From Candidatus Woesearchaeota archaeon (GTDB lineage: Archaea; Nanobdellota; Nanobdellia; Woesearchaeales; JACPBO01): DNA of 38,014 nt. Under the pieces are notes generated by a model. That model searched no databases, was not told where the DNA came from, and worked only from the letters and a program-made list of their open reading frames with translations. Location of the stretch: assembly GCA_030651135.1 (NCBI GenBank), contig JAUSCS010000004.1:1-38014 (forward strand), written 5' to 3'. Both the position numbers and the translations under genes were made by a program. This document shows positions 23,426-29,244 of this stretch, one piece after another; position 1 is the first letter of the stretch; every line of letters begins with the position of its first letter.

Positions 23426-24520
23426 TTATTTTCCAGATTTAGTTCGGTTATCTTCTCTGCACAGCATCTGGCAATTTTTTGAAATCGTTTTTCCTCCCGC
23501 GTGCCAGGGTTTTATATGGTCTGCTTCCATTTCTTCTAACGCAAAATGTTTTTTGCACCAAACACATTTACCCCTTTTCCGCTCGTACGCCTCGCGTTTC
23601 ATTTTATCAGTAAAAGCACGAATATTAAGAGACTTTTCGTTTCGAGTTAAAACATATTCGTAAATGCCGGATTTTTTAGTTACATCTTCGTCTTGCATCA
23701 ATTCTGTGATTTCCGCTTTTAATTTAATAGTATCCTGTTTCTTGTCTTTGAATTTGTTATACAACTCGCCCCATGGCACACTATTCATTTCCCGGCGGTA
23801 ATCGGTAAAAGTTACGCGCGCCCACGCGATTACATGTTGAAAATAATTCCATAATTCATCGGCATTTGTGCTGTGCTGATGTTTGGCCATATAATCTTCT
23901 ATTTTGCCGTCATTTATCCACAAAAGCGCGGTTTCCAAATACTCCTGCCGGATTGGCGAACCGCTCACTAATTGCCCGCCGTCATGGGCCAGCAAATATG
24001 CTGCGCAATTTGATTTGCTAAATTTTAATTTTGCATCAGAAAGCCATGGCCCGGTATAAACCGCGTTGCGAATTTCTTGATCGGTTAATTTCTCTCCAGC
24101 AATATTGATAATCCTAAACCAATCCAAACGCTCTTTGTCTGTACCTTCGCAAAAGTAAATCATCAGCTCATAATCCAAAATTTTATCTTGTTCTTCTTTG
24201 GTCAAATTGTGAAAAAACCGGTCATTCAGCGAAAAATCGCCTGTAACATACTGCCCAATACTAATAGTGCGCTGTTGACCGTCTAGCACTTCATAGCCAC
24301 CATCTTCTCTAATCATCCAATACATCACGTTCAGCGGAAAGCTGTTTTTAATGGTTTCTATCACGGCATTGCGTTGCTTTTCCTTGTACACAAACTCACG
24401 CTGATATTTTGGACGAATATCAAGCTTGCTATCATAAGCCACCACGCCTCCCTCTCCAGGAATTTCTTTGTAGCCGTCTACGACCTTACGCACTGGAATT
24501 TTATGTAAATCAATTTTCAT
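23426..24520 (-). CDS. DUF262 - HNH nuclease (GmrSD-like)
   Basis: This 364-aa protein has an N-terminal DUF262/ParB-like domain with the signature DGQQRTISIG (80-89) and 'YQREFVYKEKQRN' before it. These proteins use nucleoside-triphosphate hydrolysis to control DNA cutting. The C-terminus is an HNH nuclease: zinc pair CVWC (about 319-322), catalytic 'EADHIKPWHAGG' and 'NCQMLCREDNRTKSGK'. The layout is related to the GmrSD modification-dependent restriction enzymes, but the order and size differ. It is the last gene of a minus-strand operon with a DNA methylase and an unknown protein, so a restriction or phage-defence role is likely. Confidence 0.85.
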   Translation of the reverse strand: MKIDLHKIPVRKVVDGYKEIPGEGGVVAYDSKLDIRPKYQREFVYKEKQRNAVIETIKNSFPLNVMYWMIREDGGYEVLDGQQRTISIGQYVTGDFSLNDRFFHNLTKEEQDKILDYELMIYFCEGTDKERLDWFRIINIAGEKLTDQEIRNAVYTGPWLSDAKLKFSKSNCAAYLLAHDGGQLVSGSPIRQEYLETALLWINDGKIEDYMAKHQHSTNADELWNYFQHVIAWARVTFTDYRREMNSVPWGELYNKFKDKKQDTIKLKAEITELMQDEDVTKKSGIYEYVLTRNEKSLNIRAFTDKMKREAYERKRGKCVWCKKHFALEEMEADHIKPWHAGGKTISKNCQMLCREDNRTKSGK

Positions 24521-24552
24521 ATTTTTTTTATTTTACCATGAAATTTGTATAA

Positions 24553-25179
24553 CTATTTTTTAGGAAATTCTAACTTAACTCTAATTAAGTTTTGCTTTGA
24601 GAAGAAATTCCTTATCTTATCCTCCTCACCCCAATAATCTTTCAGGTGGAATTTATACTCACCAATACCAAGTGTTTGACTACCCCATGTTAAAAAGTGA
24701 TTAGTGTTTGTTTTTATATTTTTATTCGTTTTTGCAAAAATAGAGATGGCTAAAAGTGCCCAAATAGCTCTGGTTGGCATATAAAAAATATTATCCCCGA
24801 ATTGCCAATAAGATTTCCCATCCTCCACCGGTAAAAATCCATAACCAGCGGGAATTTCCTTCCCGTGAGCGTGTGAACAACGAAAGATATTATATACAAC
24901 GTCAGCAAAGTCTGGATCTGTGATAGGTTTATTACTTTTCATTATTGTCAGTCTTCTAAATTTTGTTTCCTCAAGATTGAGTCCTGCACCAATCATTGGT
25001 TCAATAATCCAATAATAATCCCTGATTAGTTTTACATAATCTTCGCGTCCCGCATCTACCTTTTTTACATATTTTTGGGCAGTTCCATCCAATGCTATAC
25101 ATGCATGTAAAAGTGCTGCGTCAAATTCATTCTGTAAAAAATCATCAAATGATTTAATAACGTGCTGTTCTATCCTCAT
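24553..25179 (-). CDS. Unknown protein with RX4H motif (possible HEPN-like nuclease)
   Basis: This 208-aa soluble protein is the middle gene of the restriction-like operon (17 bases after the methylase stop, 32 before the nuclease start). The N-terminus is helical ('FDDFLQNEFDAALLHACIAL'), and mid-protein there is 'FRCSHAHGKE', where Arg100 and His105 fit the R-x4-H pattern of HEPN ribonucleases. The position of the motif after helices is suitable, but the residue after Arg is Cys and not the usual polar one. I do not recognise a named family; the HEPN idea is a hypothesis from motif and context only. Confidence 0.6.
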   Translation of the reverse strand: MRIEQHVIKSFDDFLQNEFDAALLHACIALDGTAQKYVKKVDAGREDYVKLIRDYYWIIEPMIGAGLNLEETKFRRLTIMKSNKPITDPDFADVVYNIFRCSHAHGKEIPAGYGFLPVEDGKSYWQFGDNIFYMPTRAIWALLAISIFAKTNKNIKTNTNHFLTWGSQTLGIGEYKFHLKDYWGEEDKIRNFFSKQNLIRVKLEFPKK

Positions 25180-25196
25180 AATTTATTTACAAATAA

Positions 25197-26222
25197 TTAT
25201 TTTTTCACTTTCTTATTTTTAATTAAAATTCTAAAAAATGGACACTTTCCATTTATTATTAAATCCTTATCGTCGTCACCTTTGCGAAATTTTATTATTT
25301 CAAATTGACCTGGATTATATTTATCAATAAAAGTGATTGGCACACCCATTGCGCCAGTATAATTTTCTGGGATTTCGGCTACTTTTGAGACTTCGATTGC
25401 ATCATAATTGTCATATTTTGGATATTCTTCGGGATTGTATTTTTTATACAAGATTAAATATTCTTTATGCTTTTCGACCTCCATATTTGTGAACCAGCAT
25501 GAAGTCGATACGCGCGCAATTTTTCTTCCTTCCTCATCTATATGATGAAAAAGCTCCCAGTCGTCTGGCACAACAAAGAACATTCCAATATTAAAATTTG
25601 TATAGCCTGTACGGAGTTTATTTTCTTTAATTAACTTAAAAATCTCTTTGTAGGTTAGCGAATTTGTATTGCCGATGATTACAAACTTTTTATCATATTC
25701 CGACAATTGCGCCACATATTCACGAAAAAGAGAAAACGGTGGATTAGTTACGACAATATCTGCTTCTTTCAGCAGTTCAATGCATTCATCGCTACGGAAA
25801 TCACCCGTACCTTTTAGGGGCGTAGCAATATTAGCATTGTGCTTCAACAACGATTTTACATCGGTAAGATCAATGGCACCGTCTTTGTTGGCATCCGGTA
25901 CCTCACTGATTTCAATTTTAATTGGTTGTTTGCCTTTTGATCCTTTTATTTCGAGCAACGACAATTGTCCTCCAATAATCGGTGAACCGGAATAACTTGT
26001 GGCAATAAGTTTTTTTAATTTTAACGCGTTAAAATTGGCGGCAAAATATTTAAAAAAATTACTCTCAAACGGGTCGTCGCAATTACAATACACTATCTTG
26101 CCACGAAACTGCTCTTTGTAATGCTTTAACTCTTTCTCAATATCAACAAGCTGGGTATAAAACTCATCTTTTTTTGCTTGATTTGCTTTGTGTAAGTTTT
26201 TATTCGAAGATTTCTTTTCCAT
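25197..26222 (-). CDS. EcoRI-type adenine-specific DNA methyltransferase
   Basis: This 341-aa protein of the EcoRI methylase family has a characteristic N-terminus ('LHKANQAKKDEFYTQLVDIE', 'VYCNCDDPFESNFFKYF') and the catalytic motif NPPF at 160-163 ('DIVVTNPPFSLF'). It transfers a methyl group from S-adenosylmethionine to N6 of adenine. A calcium-loop-like insert DANKDGAIDLTDV (110-122) resembles an EF-hand, and similar inserts occur in this family as I recall. No EcoRI-like endonuclease is adjacent; the DUF262-HNH protein downstream is the candidate cutter. It is the first gene of the minus-strand operon. Confidence 0.88.
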   Translation of the reverse strand: MEKKSSNKNLHKANQAKKDEFYTQLVDIEKELKHYKEQFRGKIVYCNCDDPFESNFFKYFAANFNALKLKKLIATSYSGSPIIGGQLSLLEIKGSKGKQPIKIEISEVPDANKDGAIDLTDVKSLLKHNANIATPLKGTGDFRSDECIELLKEADIVVTNPPFSLFREYVAQLSEYDKKFVIIGNTNSLTYKEIFKLIKENKLRTGYTNFNIGMFFVVPDDWELFHHIDEEGRKIARVSTSCWFTNMEVEKHKEYLILYKKYNPEEYPKYDNYDAIEVSKVAEIPENYTGAMGVPITFIDKYNPGQFEIIKFRKGDDDKDLIINGKCPFFRILIKNKKVKK

Positions 26223-26272
26223 ATATGATTATCTAAATTTACTCCTTTTTTGATAAAGTTTCAATCCAACTA

Positions 26273-26298
26273 AAAAGTCGAGCATAAACCCGACTTTT
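26273..26298. terminator. Hairpin upstream of the methylase operon
   Basis: AAAAGTCG (26273-26280) and CGACTTTT (26291-26298) form a perfect 8-bp hairpin that could stop transcription from the 92-aa gene upstream or act as a leader structure for the methylase. Copy 5 of the repeated word begins seven bases to its right. Confidence 0.5.
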
Positions 26299-26304
26299 CC
26301 AACC

Positions 26305-26317
26305 TGTCGCACAATAA
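26305..26317 (-). repeat. Copy 5 of TTATTGTGCGACA
   Basis: This exact 13-mer on the minus strand lies between the methylase operon and the 92-aa gene. It is a direct repeat with copies 4 and 6. Confidence 0.85.
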
Positions 26318-26334
26318 AAACATAAATTTAATAA

Positions 26335-26363
26335 ATAAAAAACCGCCAAATAATTTTAGCGGT
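26335..26363 (-). terminator. Intrinsic terminator of the 92-aa gene
   Basis: On the minus strand, ACCGC (26359-26363) and GCGGT (26342-26346) form the stem, followed by six or so T residues. It lies 40 bases beyond the stop at 26403. Confidence 0.75.
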
Positions 26364-26402
26364 AAAACCGACGGTTGATGAAGTCTTGCGACCTTGTTTA
26401 AT

Positions 26403-26681
26403 TTATCCTTTGAGAAATTCTTGATTAATTCCACATGACAAAAGTTCTTTTTGCACATTTTCAGGAGATGGCAAGCCAGTTTTATTAGTAGTGGCTCTGC
26501 TAAGCCGACGTAAGATTTCAGTTTTTAGAAGAATGATTTCTGCACGAATACATTCCACTAACTCCATCTTTGTTGCCGAGGGAGTAAATTCTTCTGCTAC
26601 TCTTAGTATTAGTTTTTCAATTAATTCTTCATCAGACATTTTTATTACTTCTTCCAAAAATTCTTCAATATAGCTTGTCAT
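26403..26681 (-). CDS. Small helical protein, unknown (92 aa)
   Basis: AGGAG lies 7-8 bases before the ATG at 26681. The protein is acidic and almost wholly helical ('YIEEFLEEVIKMSDEELIEK', 'ELVECIRAEIILLKTEILRR'), with two cysteines and no membrane segment. It has its own terminator and lies alone between direct copies 5 and 6 of the repeated word, so it behaves like a one-gene cassette. It could be an antitoxin-like or regulatory protein; nothing in the sequence proves a function. Confidence 0.65.
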   Translation of the reverse strand: MTSYIEEFLEEVIKMSDEELIEKLILRVAEEFTPSATKMELVECIRAEIILLKTEILRRLSRATTNKTGLPSPENVQKELLSCGINQEFLKG

Positions 26682-26769
26682 CTTTTTCTCCTGGTAATAG
26701 ATTTAAAATGAAAGGTTCTAATTGTATTTGTACTATAATAATATCTAATTTGTCAATTCTGGATAACTA

Positions 26770-26798
26770 TTGTCGCACAATTGAATATTTGGTATAAT
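26770..26798 (+). promoter_or_regulatory. Promoter of the LAGLIDADG gene overlapping the repeated word
   Basis: TATAAT (26793-26798) has TTGTCG (26770-26775) at 17 bases. The -35 hexamer is part of copy 6 of the repeated word, so a protein bound to the word would compete with RNA polymerase. Confidence 0.5.
26771..26781 (-). repeat. Copy 6, 11-base core ATTGTGCGACA
   Basis: This copy keeps the 11-base core on the minus strand, but the two outer bases differ (CA replaces TT). It lies upstream of the LAGLIDADG gene. Confidence 0.75.
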
Positions 26799-26823
26799 GA
26801 GTTATATTAAAATTTAAAACAAT

Positions 26824-27321
26824 ATGTCATCAAAAACCGATATCAATATTCCATTATTAGTTAACAAAGAAGGATGCTTTGATTTGCAATTTAGGAAAGA
26901 CACAAGGCGCGAACGAACCAATTCACCAACATACTACAGATGGAAAATTCAGTTTGTTATTACAGGTCCTAAAGAAAAACAAAAGATGTTTAATAATGTT
27001 AAAAGCGTAATTGGGTGTGGAGATGTTTGTATTACAAAAGAACAAGCGAGATATTCTGTGCAAAAAATTGATGATATAAATAATATAGTTGTTCCTTTTT
27101 TCCGGAAAAATAAACTGGCAGATAAAAAGAAAAGAGATTTTGAGCTATGGCAGAAAGCAGTTGGCATTATATATAAAAACAAAGGAAAATATCTTGCGAA
27201 ATGGAAGAAAAACGATTTACTTTCTTTAATTGAAATTCAAAAATCGGCGGTAAAATATAAAAATAAACCAAGGCAACCAAAGTGGATTCAGATGGCTCAA
27301 GAGCTGGCTAAGACTCTTTAA
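26824..27321 (+). CDS. Free-standing LAGLIDADG-type homing endonuclease
   Basis: This 165-aa single-domain protein has a LAGLIDADG-like helix that is degenerate at its start ('IPLLVNKEGCFDLQFRKD') and the typical body 'YRWKIQFVITG', 'VKSVIGCGDVCITKEQARYS', 'VQKIDDINNIVVPFF', 'DFELWQKAVGII'. Close relatives, as I recall, are found in introns of CPR ribosomal RNA genes. It makes a sequence-specific double-strand cut that promotes its own copying. No rRNA or intron is visible around it, so it is free-standing here. It has its own promoter and terminator. The acidic catalytic residue is probably the Glu before GCF. Confidence 0.8.
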   Translation: MSSKTDINIPLLVNKEGCFDLQFRKDTRRERTNSPTYYRWKIQFVITGPKEKQKMFNNVKSVIGCGDVCITKEQARYSVQKIDDINNIVVPFFRKNKLADKKKRDFELWQKAVGIIYKNKGKYLAKWKKNDLLSLIEIQKSAVKYKNKPRQPKWIQMAQELAKTL

Positions 27322-27374
27322 ATTGTAGTTGCTATTTGCGTTCGCTTCCCTATTTTGAGGTATGCCCCATTATT

Positions 27375-27387
27375 TTATTGTGCGACA
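27375..27387 (+). repeat. Copy 7 of TTATTGTGCGACA (right edge of accessory region)
   Basis: This exact 13-mer lies after the LAGLIDADG gene, in direct orientation with copy 3, with AAAATATAT following. It lies 16 bases before the terminator at 27404. Confidence 0.85.
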
Positions 27388-27403
27388 AAATATATAAAAT
27401 AAA

Positions 27404-27427
27404 ACCGACAAGTTGTCGGTTCTTTTT
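27404..27427. terminator. Bidirectional intrinsic terminator
   Basis: ACCGACA (27404-27410) and TGTCGGT (27414-27420) form a perfect 7-bp stem with a 3-base loop. A T-run follows on the plus strand and a T-rich stretch on the minus strand. It ends both the LAGLIDADG gene and the convergent 123-aa gene. Confidence 0.8.
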
Positions 27428-27438
27428 AAAAAAGAAGT

Positions 27439-27810
27439 TTAGCGAGACGTTAGTCGTTCGTTTATCGGCAATGCTTCAAAGACGAATATCTTGTATTTAT
27501 AGCCCAATGGCTCATTTTCTGTTCTTACGTACTGCCATAAATTATCTTCGTCATCAGTGAGAAAAGCTTTGGCGTGTTTGTGGTCTTCTTTGGTGTCGCC
27601 ACTTAAGATATTGTTTGGCATAATTACACCAACAAAAACTTGTCCATCTTCTTTTAAAAATTCCAGATATTTAGATTTTTCTCCTTTGAGAATTATGTAG
27701 TTTACATATTCAAATGGCTGTAAGTTTAATTTTGCTATTAAGATTAATATTACGTTTGTAACAATTAAAATAAGAATAAATACAGATTTCCGCCATTTTT
27801 TGAGAAACAT
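27439..27810 (-). CDS. Membrane-anchored small protein, unknown (123 aa)
   Basis: AAGGAG lies 9 bases before the ATG at 27810. The N-terminal helix (about residues 9-28) is a membrane anchor. The rest is soluble, with 'GQVFVGVIMPNNILSGDTKE' and 'YKIFVFEALPINERL' giving alternating strands. There are no cysteines. It lies 23 bases after the 61-aa gene on the same strand and probably shares its promoter. I do not recognise the family. Confidence 0.6.
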   Translation of the reverse strand: MFLKKWRKSVFILILIVTNVILILIAKLNLQPFEYVNYIILKGEKSKYLEFLKEDGQVFVGVIMPNNILSGDTKEDHKHAKAFLTDDEDNLWQYVRTENEPLGYKYKIFVFEALPINERLTSR

Positions 27811-27833
27811 AATGAGACTCCTTTCTTTGAGTG

Positions 27834-28019
27834 TTATTTTCTTTTCCGCTTGCCCTTTTTAGATATTTTTATAGAACGGCAATCTTCAAAACACACATGA
27901 ACCAATAATCTTTTTTCTTTGCCTTCAGTTTTCTTTAAGAGCTTGTTTAGGCTTTTAACAAGCAATAAAATATCCAGATGGTCGTCTAAATAAAACTCAT
28001 AAAATTCATCATCATTCAT
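27834..28019 (-). CDS. Small protein, unknown (61 aa)
   Basis: AAGGAG lies 8 bases before the ATG at 28019, and a good promoter is upstream, which supports a real gene. The first half is acidic ('MNDDEFYEFYLDDHLDILLL') and the tail strongly basic ('KISKKGKRKRK'), with two cysteines in 'VCFEDC'. There is no membrane segment. It forms a two-gene unit with the 123-aa membrane protein. Function unknown. Confidence 0.6.
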   Translation of the reverse strand: MNDDEFYEFYLDDHLDILLLVKSLNKLLKKTEGKEKRLLVHVCFEDCRSIKISKKGKRKRK

Positions 28020-28058
28020 AAAAACTCCTTTTCTTGTATGTTAAAGAGCTGTTTTTCT

Positions 28059-28087
28059 ATTATATATAATAGTTTTTATATTATCAA
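28059..28087 (-). promoter_or_regulatory. Promoter of the 61-aa/123-aa gene pair
   Basis: On the minus strand, TTGATA (28082-28087), a 17-base spacer and TATAAT (28059-28064) lie about 40 bases before the start codon at 28019. Confidence 0.65.
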
Positions 28088-28094
28088 TGAGAGT

Positions 28095-28781
28095 TTATTT
28101 GCCAAATCTTCTCGCTCGTTTGTCAAATTCTTCAAGGGCTAAATCTAAATCTTGCTCTGTAAAATCTGGCCAAAGTTTTGGAGAAAAATATAGCTCAGAG
28201 TAAGCTGCTTGCCATAGTACAAAATTGGATAATCTCATTTCCCCACCGGCCCTTATTATCAAATCTGGGGCTGGCAGACCATTTGTAGACAAATAACTTT
28301 CAAATAGTTTTTCGTCTATTCTATCAGTTGGAATTTTATCTTCTATTATTTTTTTTACTGCTTGCAAGATATCCCATTTGCCTCCATAGCTTATGGCTAA
28401 ATTTAAATTAAGATGCGAGTTATTTGAAGTTGAATCTTCTGTTATTTTTATGGCCTTTTGTAATGATTCTGGCAGTCTTTCTTTTTGTCCGATTATTTTT
28501 ACTTTTACTCCGTCTTTATTATATTTTTCCAAATTATCAACTAAGCATTTCTCCAATAATTTCATTAAATAATTTACCTCTTCTTCTGTTCTTGACCAGT
28601 TCTCTGTTGAAAAACCAAAAGCGGTAAGCGCTTTCACTCCCCTATTTTTACACCACTCGGAAAAATCAATAAGATTTTTATAACCTTGCATGTGGCCTTC
28701 TAAAGAGGCTATCCCCTTTTGTTTTGCCCAACGTCTGTTGCCGTCAGGAAACAAAACTATATGTTGCGGTATGTTTTTCAT
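28095..28781 (-). CDS. uppS: Isoprenyl (undecaprenyl diphosphate) synthase
   Basis: This 228-aa cis-prenyltransferase makes the C55 carrier lipid used by MraY. The family signature is 'LFPDGNRRWAKQKGI' with catalytic Asp13; 'TAFGFSTENWSRTEEEV' and 'LIIRAGGEMRLSNFVLWQAA' confirm it. It is slightly shorter than E. coli UppS (253 aa). The ATG at 28781 lies inside the end of the 66-aa membrane gene (38-base overlap), which suggests translational coupling. It is the only carrier-lipid gene in the window. Confidence 0.93.
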   Translation of the reverse strand: MKNIPQHIVLFPDGNRRWAKQKGIASLEGHMQGYKNLIDFSEWCKNRGVKALTAFGFSTENWSRTEEEVNYLMKLLEKCLVDNLEKYNKDGVKVKIIGQKERLPESLQKAIKITEDSTSNNSHLNLNLAISYGGKWDILQAVKKIIEDKIPTDRIDEKLFESYLSTNGLPAPDLIIRAGGEMRLSNFVLWQAAYSELYFSPKLWPDFTEQDLDLALEEFDKRARRFGK

Positions 28782-28944
28782 AAGTTATTGAGATTGGTTG
28801 TTTTTGTTGGTATTTTGCCATTATAAATCCACAGGCAAAAGAAAATAAAATTAATAAAGCAATAATAATAAATAGTATTATATCATTAAAGTGGGCTTTG
28901 ACAAGATTGGATATTTTTGCTATTATGACTGATATTAAATTCAT
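28744..28944 (-). CDS. Small single-helix membrane protein upstream of uppS
   Basis: This 66-aa protein has one strong membrane helix ('DIILFIIIALLILFSFACGF', about residues 20-40), then 'IMAKYQQKQPISI'. The pattern 'FACGFIMAKYQQKQPI' looks like a short conserved CPR membrane protein, from memory. It overlaps uppS by 38 bases and starts 18 bases from the divergent rpmA. It could be a chance frame, but the clean hydrophobic helix and the start position support it. Function unknown. Confidence 0.55.
   Translation of the reverse strand: MNLISVIIAKISNLVKAHFNDIILFIIIALLILFSFACGFIMAKYQQKQPISITYEKHTATYSFVS
28898..28926 (+). promoter_or_regulatory. Promoter of rpmA located inside the divergent small gene
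   Basis: TTGACA (28898-28903), a 17-base spacer and TATTAT (28921-28926) lie 37 bases before the rpmA ATG, within the coding region of the minus-strand 66-aa gene. Confidence 0.65.
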
Positions 28945-28962
28945 TAATTAGATTTTAAAAAT

Positions 28963-29244
28963 ATGTCAAAAACTAAACAAGGTGGTTCGTCTAGATTAGG
29001 CAGGGATTCGGCGGCCCAAAGACTTGGTATTAAGGTGGATGATGGAGGAAAGGTAAAAGTGGGAATGATTATTATCAGGCAAAGAGGCACAAAATATCTC
29101 CTTGGTAAAAATGTGAAAAGAGGCTCAGACGACACTATTTATGCACTCCGCAACGGCGTTGTTCGTTTTAGTACAAAGTTAAAAAAACTTTTTAACAGGT
29201 CTCAGAGGTTAGCAAAAGTTGTAAGTGTTGACCCTATTTCTTGA
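28963..29244 (+). CDS. rpmA: 50S ribosomal protein L27
   Basis: This 93-aa protein shows the L27 signature: 'GGSSRLGRDSAAQRLGIKVD' and 'IIIRQRGTKYLLGKNVKRGS', then 'TIYALRNGVVRF'. L27 sits near the peptidyl-transferase centre and its N-terminal tail reaches the P site. The N-terminus (MSKTKQGG) is divergent from the common MAHKKGGG but has no Firmicutes-type cleavable extension. L21, its usual partner, is not adjacent. It is a lone plus-strand gene between minus-strand operons, and its 3' end overlaps the pyrG tail by 11 bases. Confidence 0.93.
   Translation: MSKTKQGGSSRLGRDSAAQRLGIKVDDGGKVKVGMIIIRQRGTKYLLGKNVKRGSDDTIYALRNGVVRFSTKLKKLFNRSQRLAKVVSVDPIS

Noticed and set aside
26270-26458. 62-aa minus-strand frame
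   Set aside because: It covers a terminator, repeat copy 5 and the end of the better supported 92-aa gene in another frame.
21667-27387. Classical integron with attC sites
   Set aside because: No attC-type inverted core sites or IntI-specific insert could be seen. The repeated word is short, lacks the large folded attC structure and also occurs in core genes.
27336-27560. 74-aa plus-strand frame across the terminator at 27404
   Set aside because: It reads through a strong hairpin and repeat copy 7 and lies antisense to the better supported 123-aa gene.
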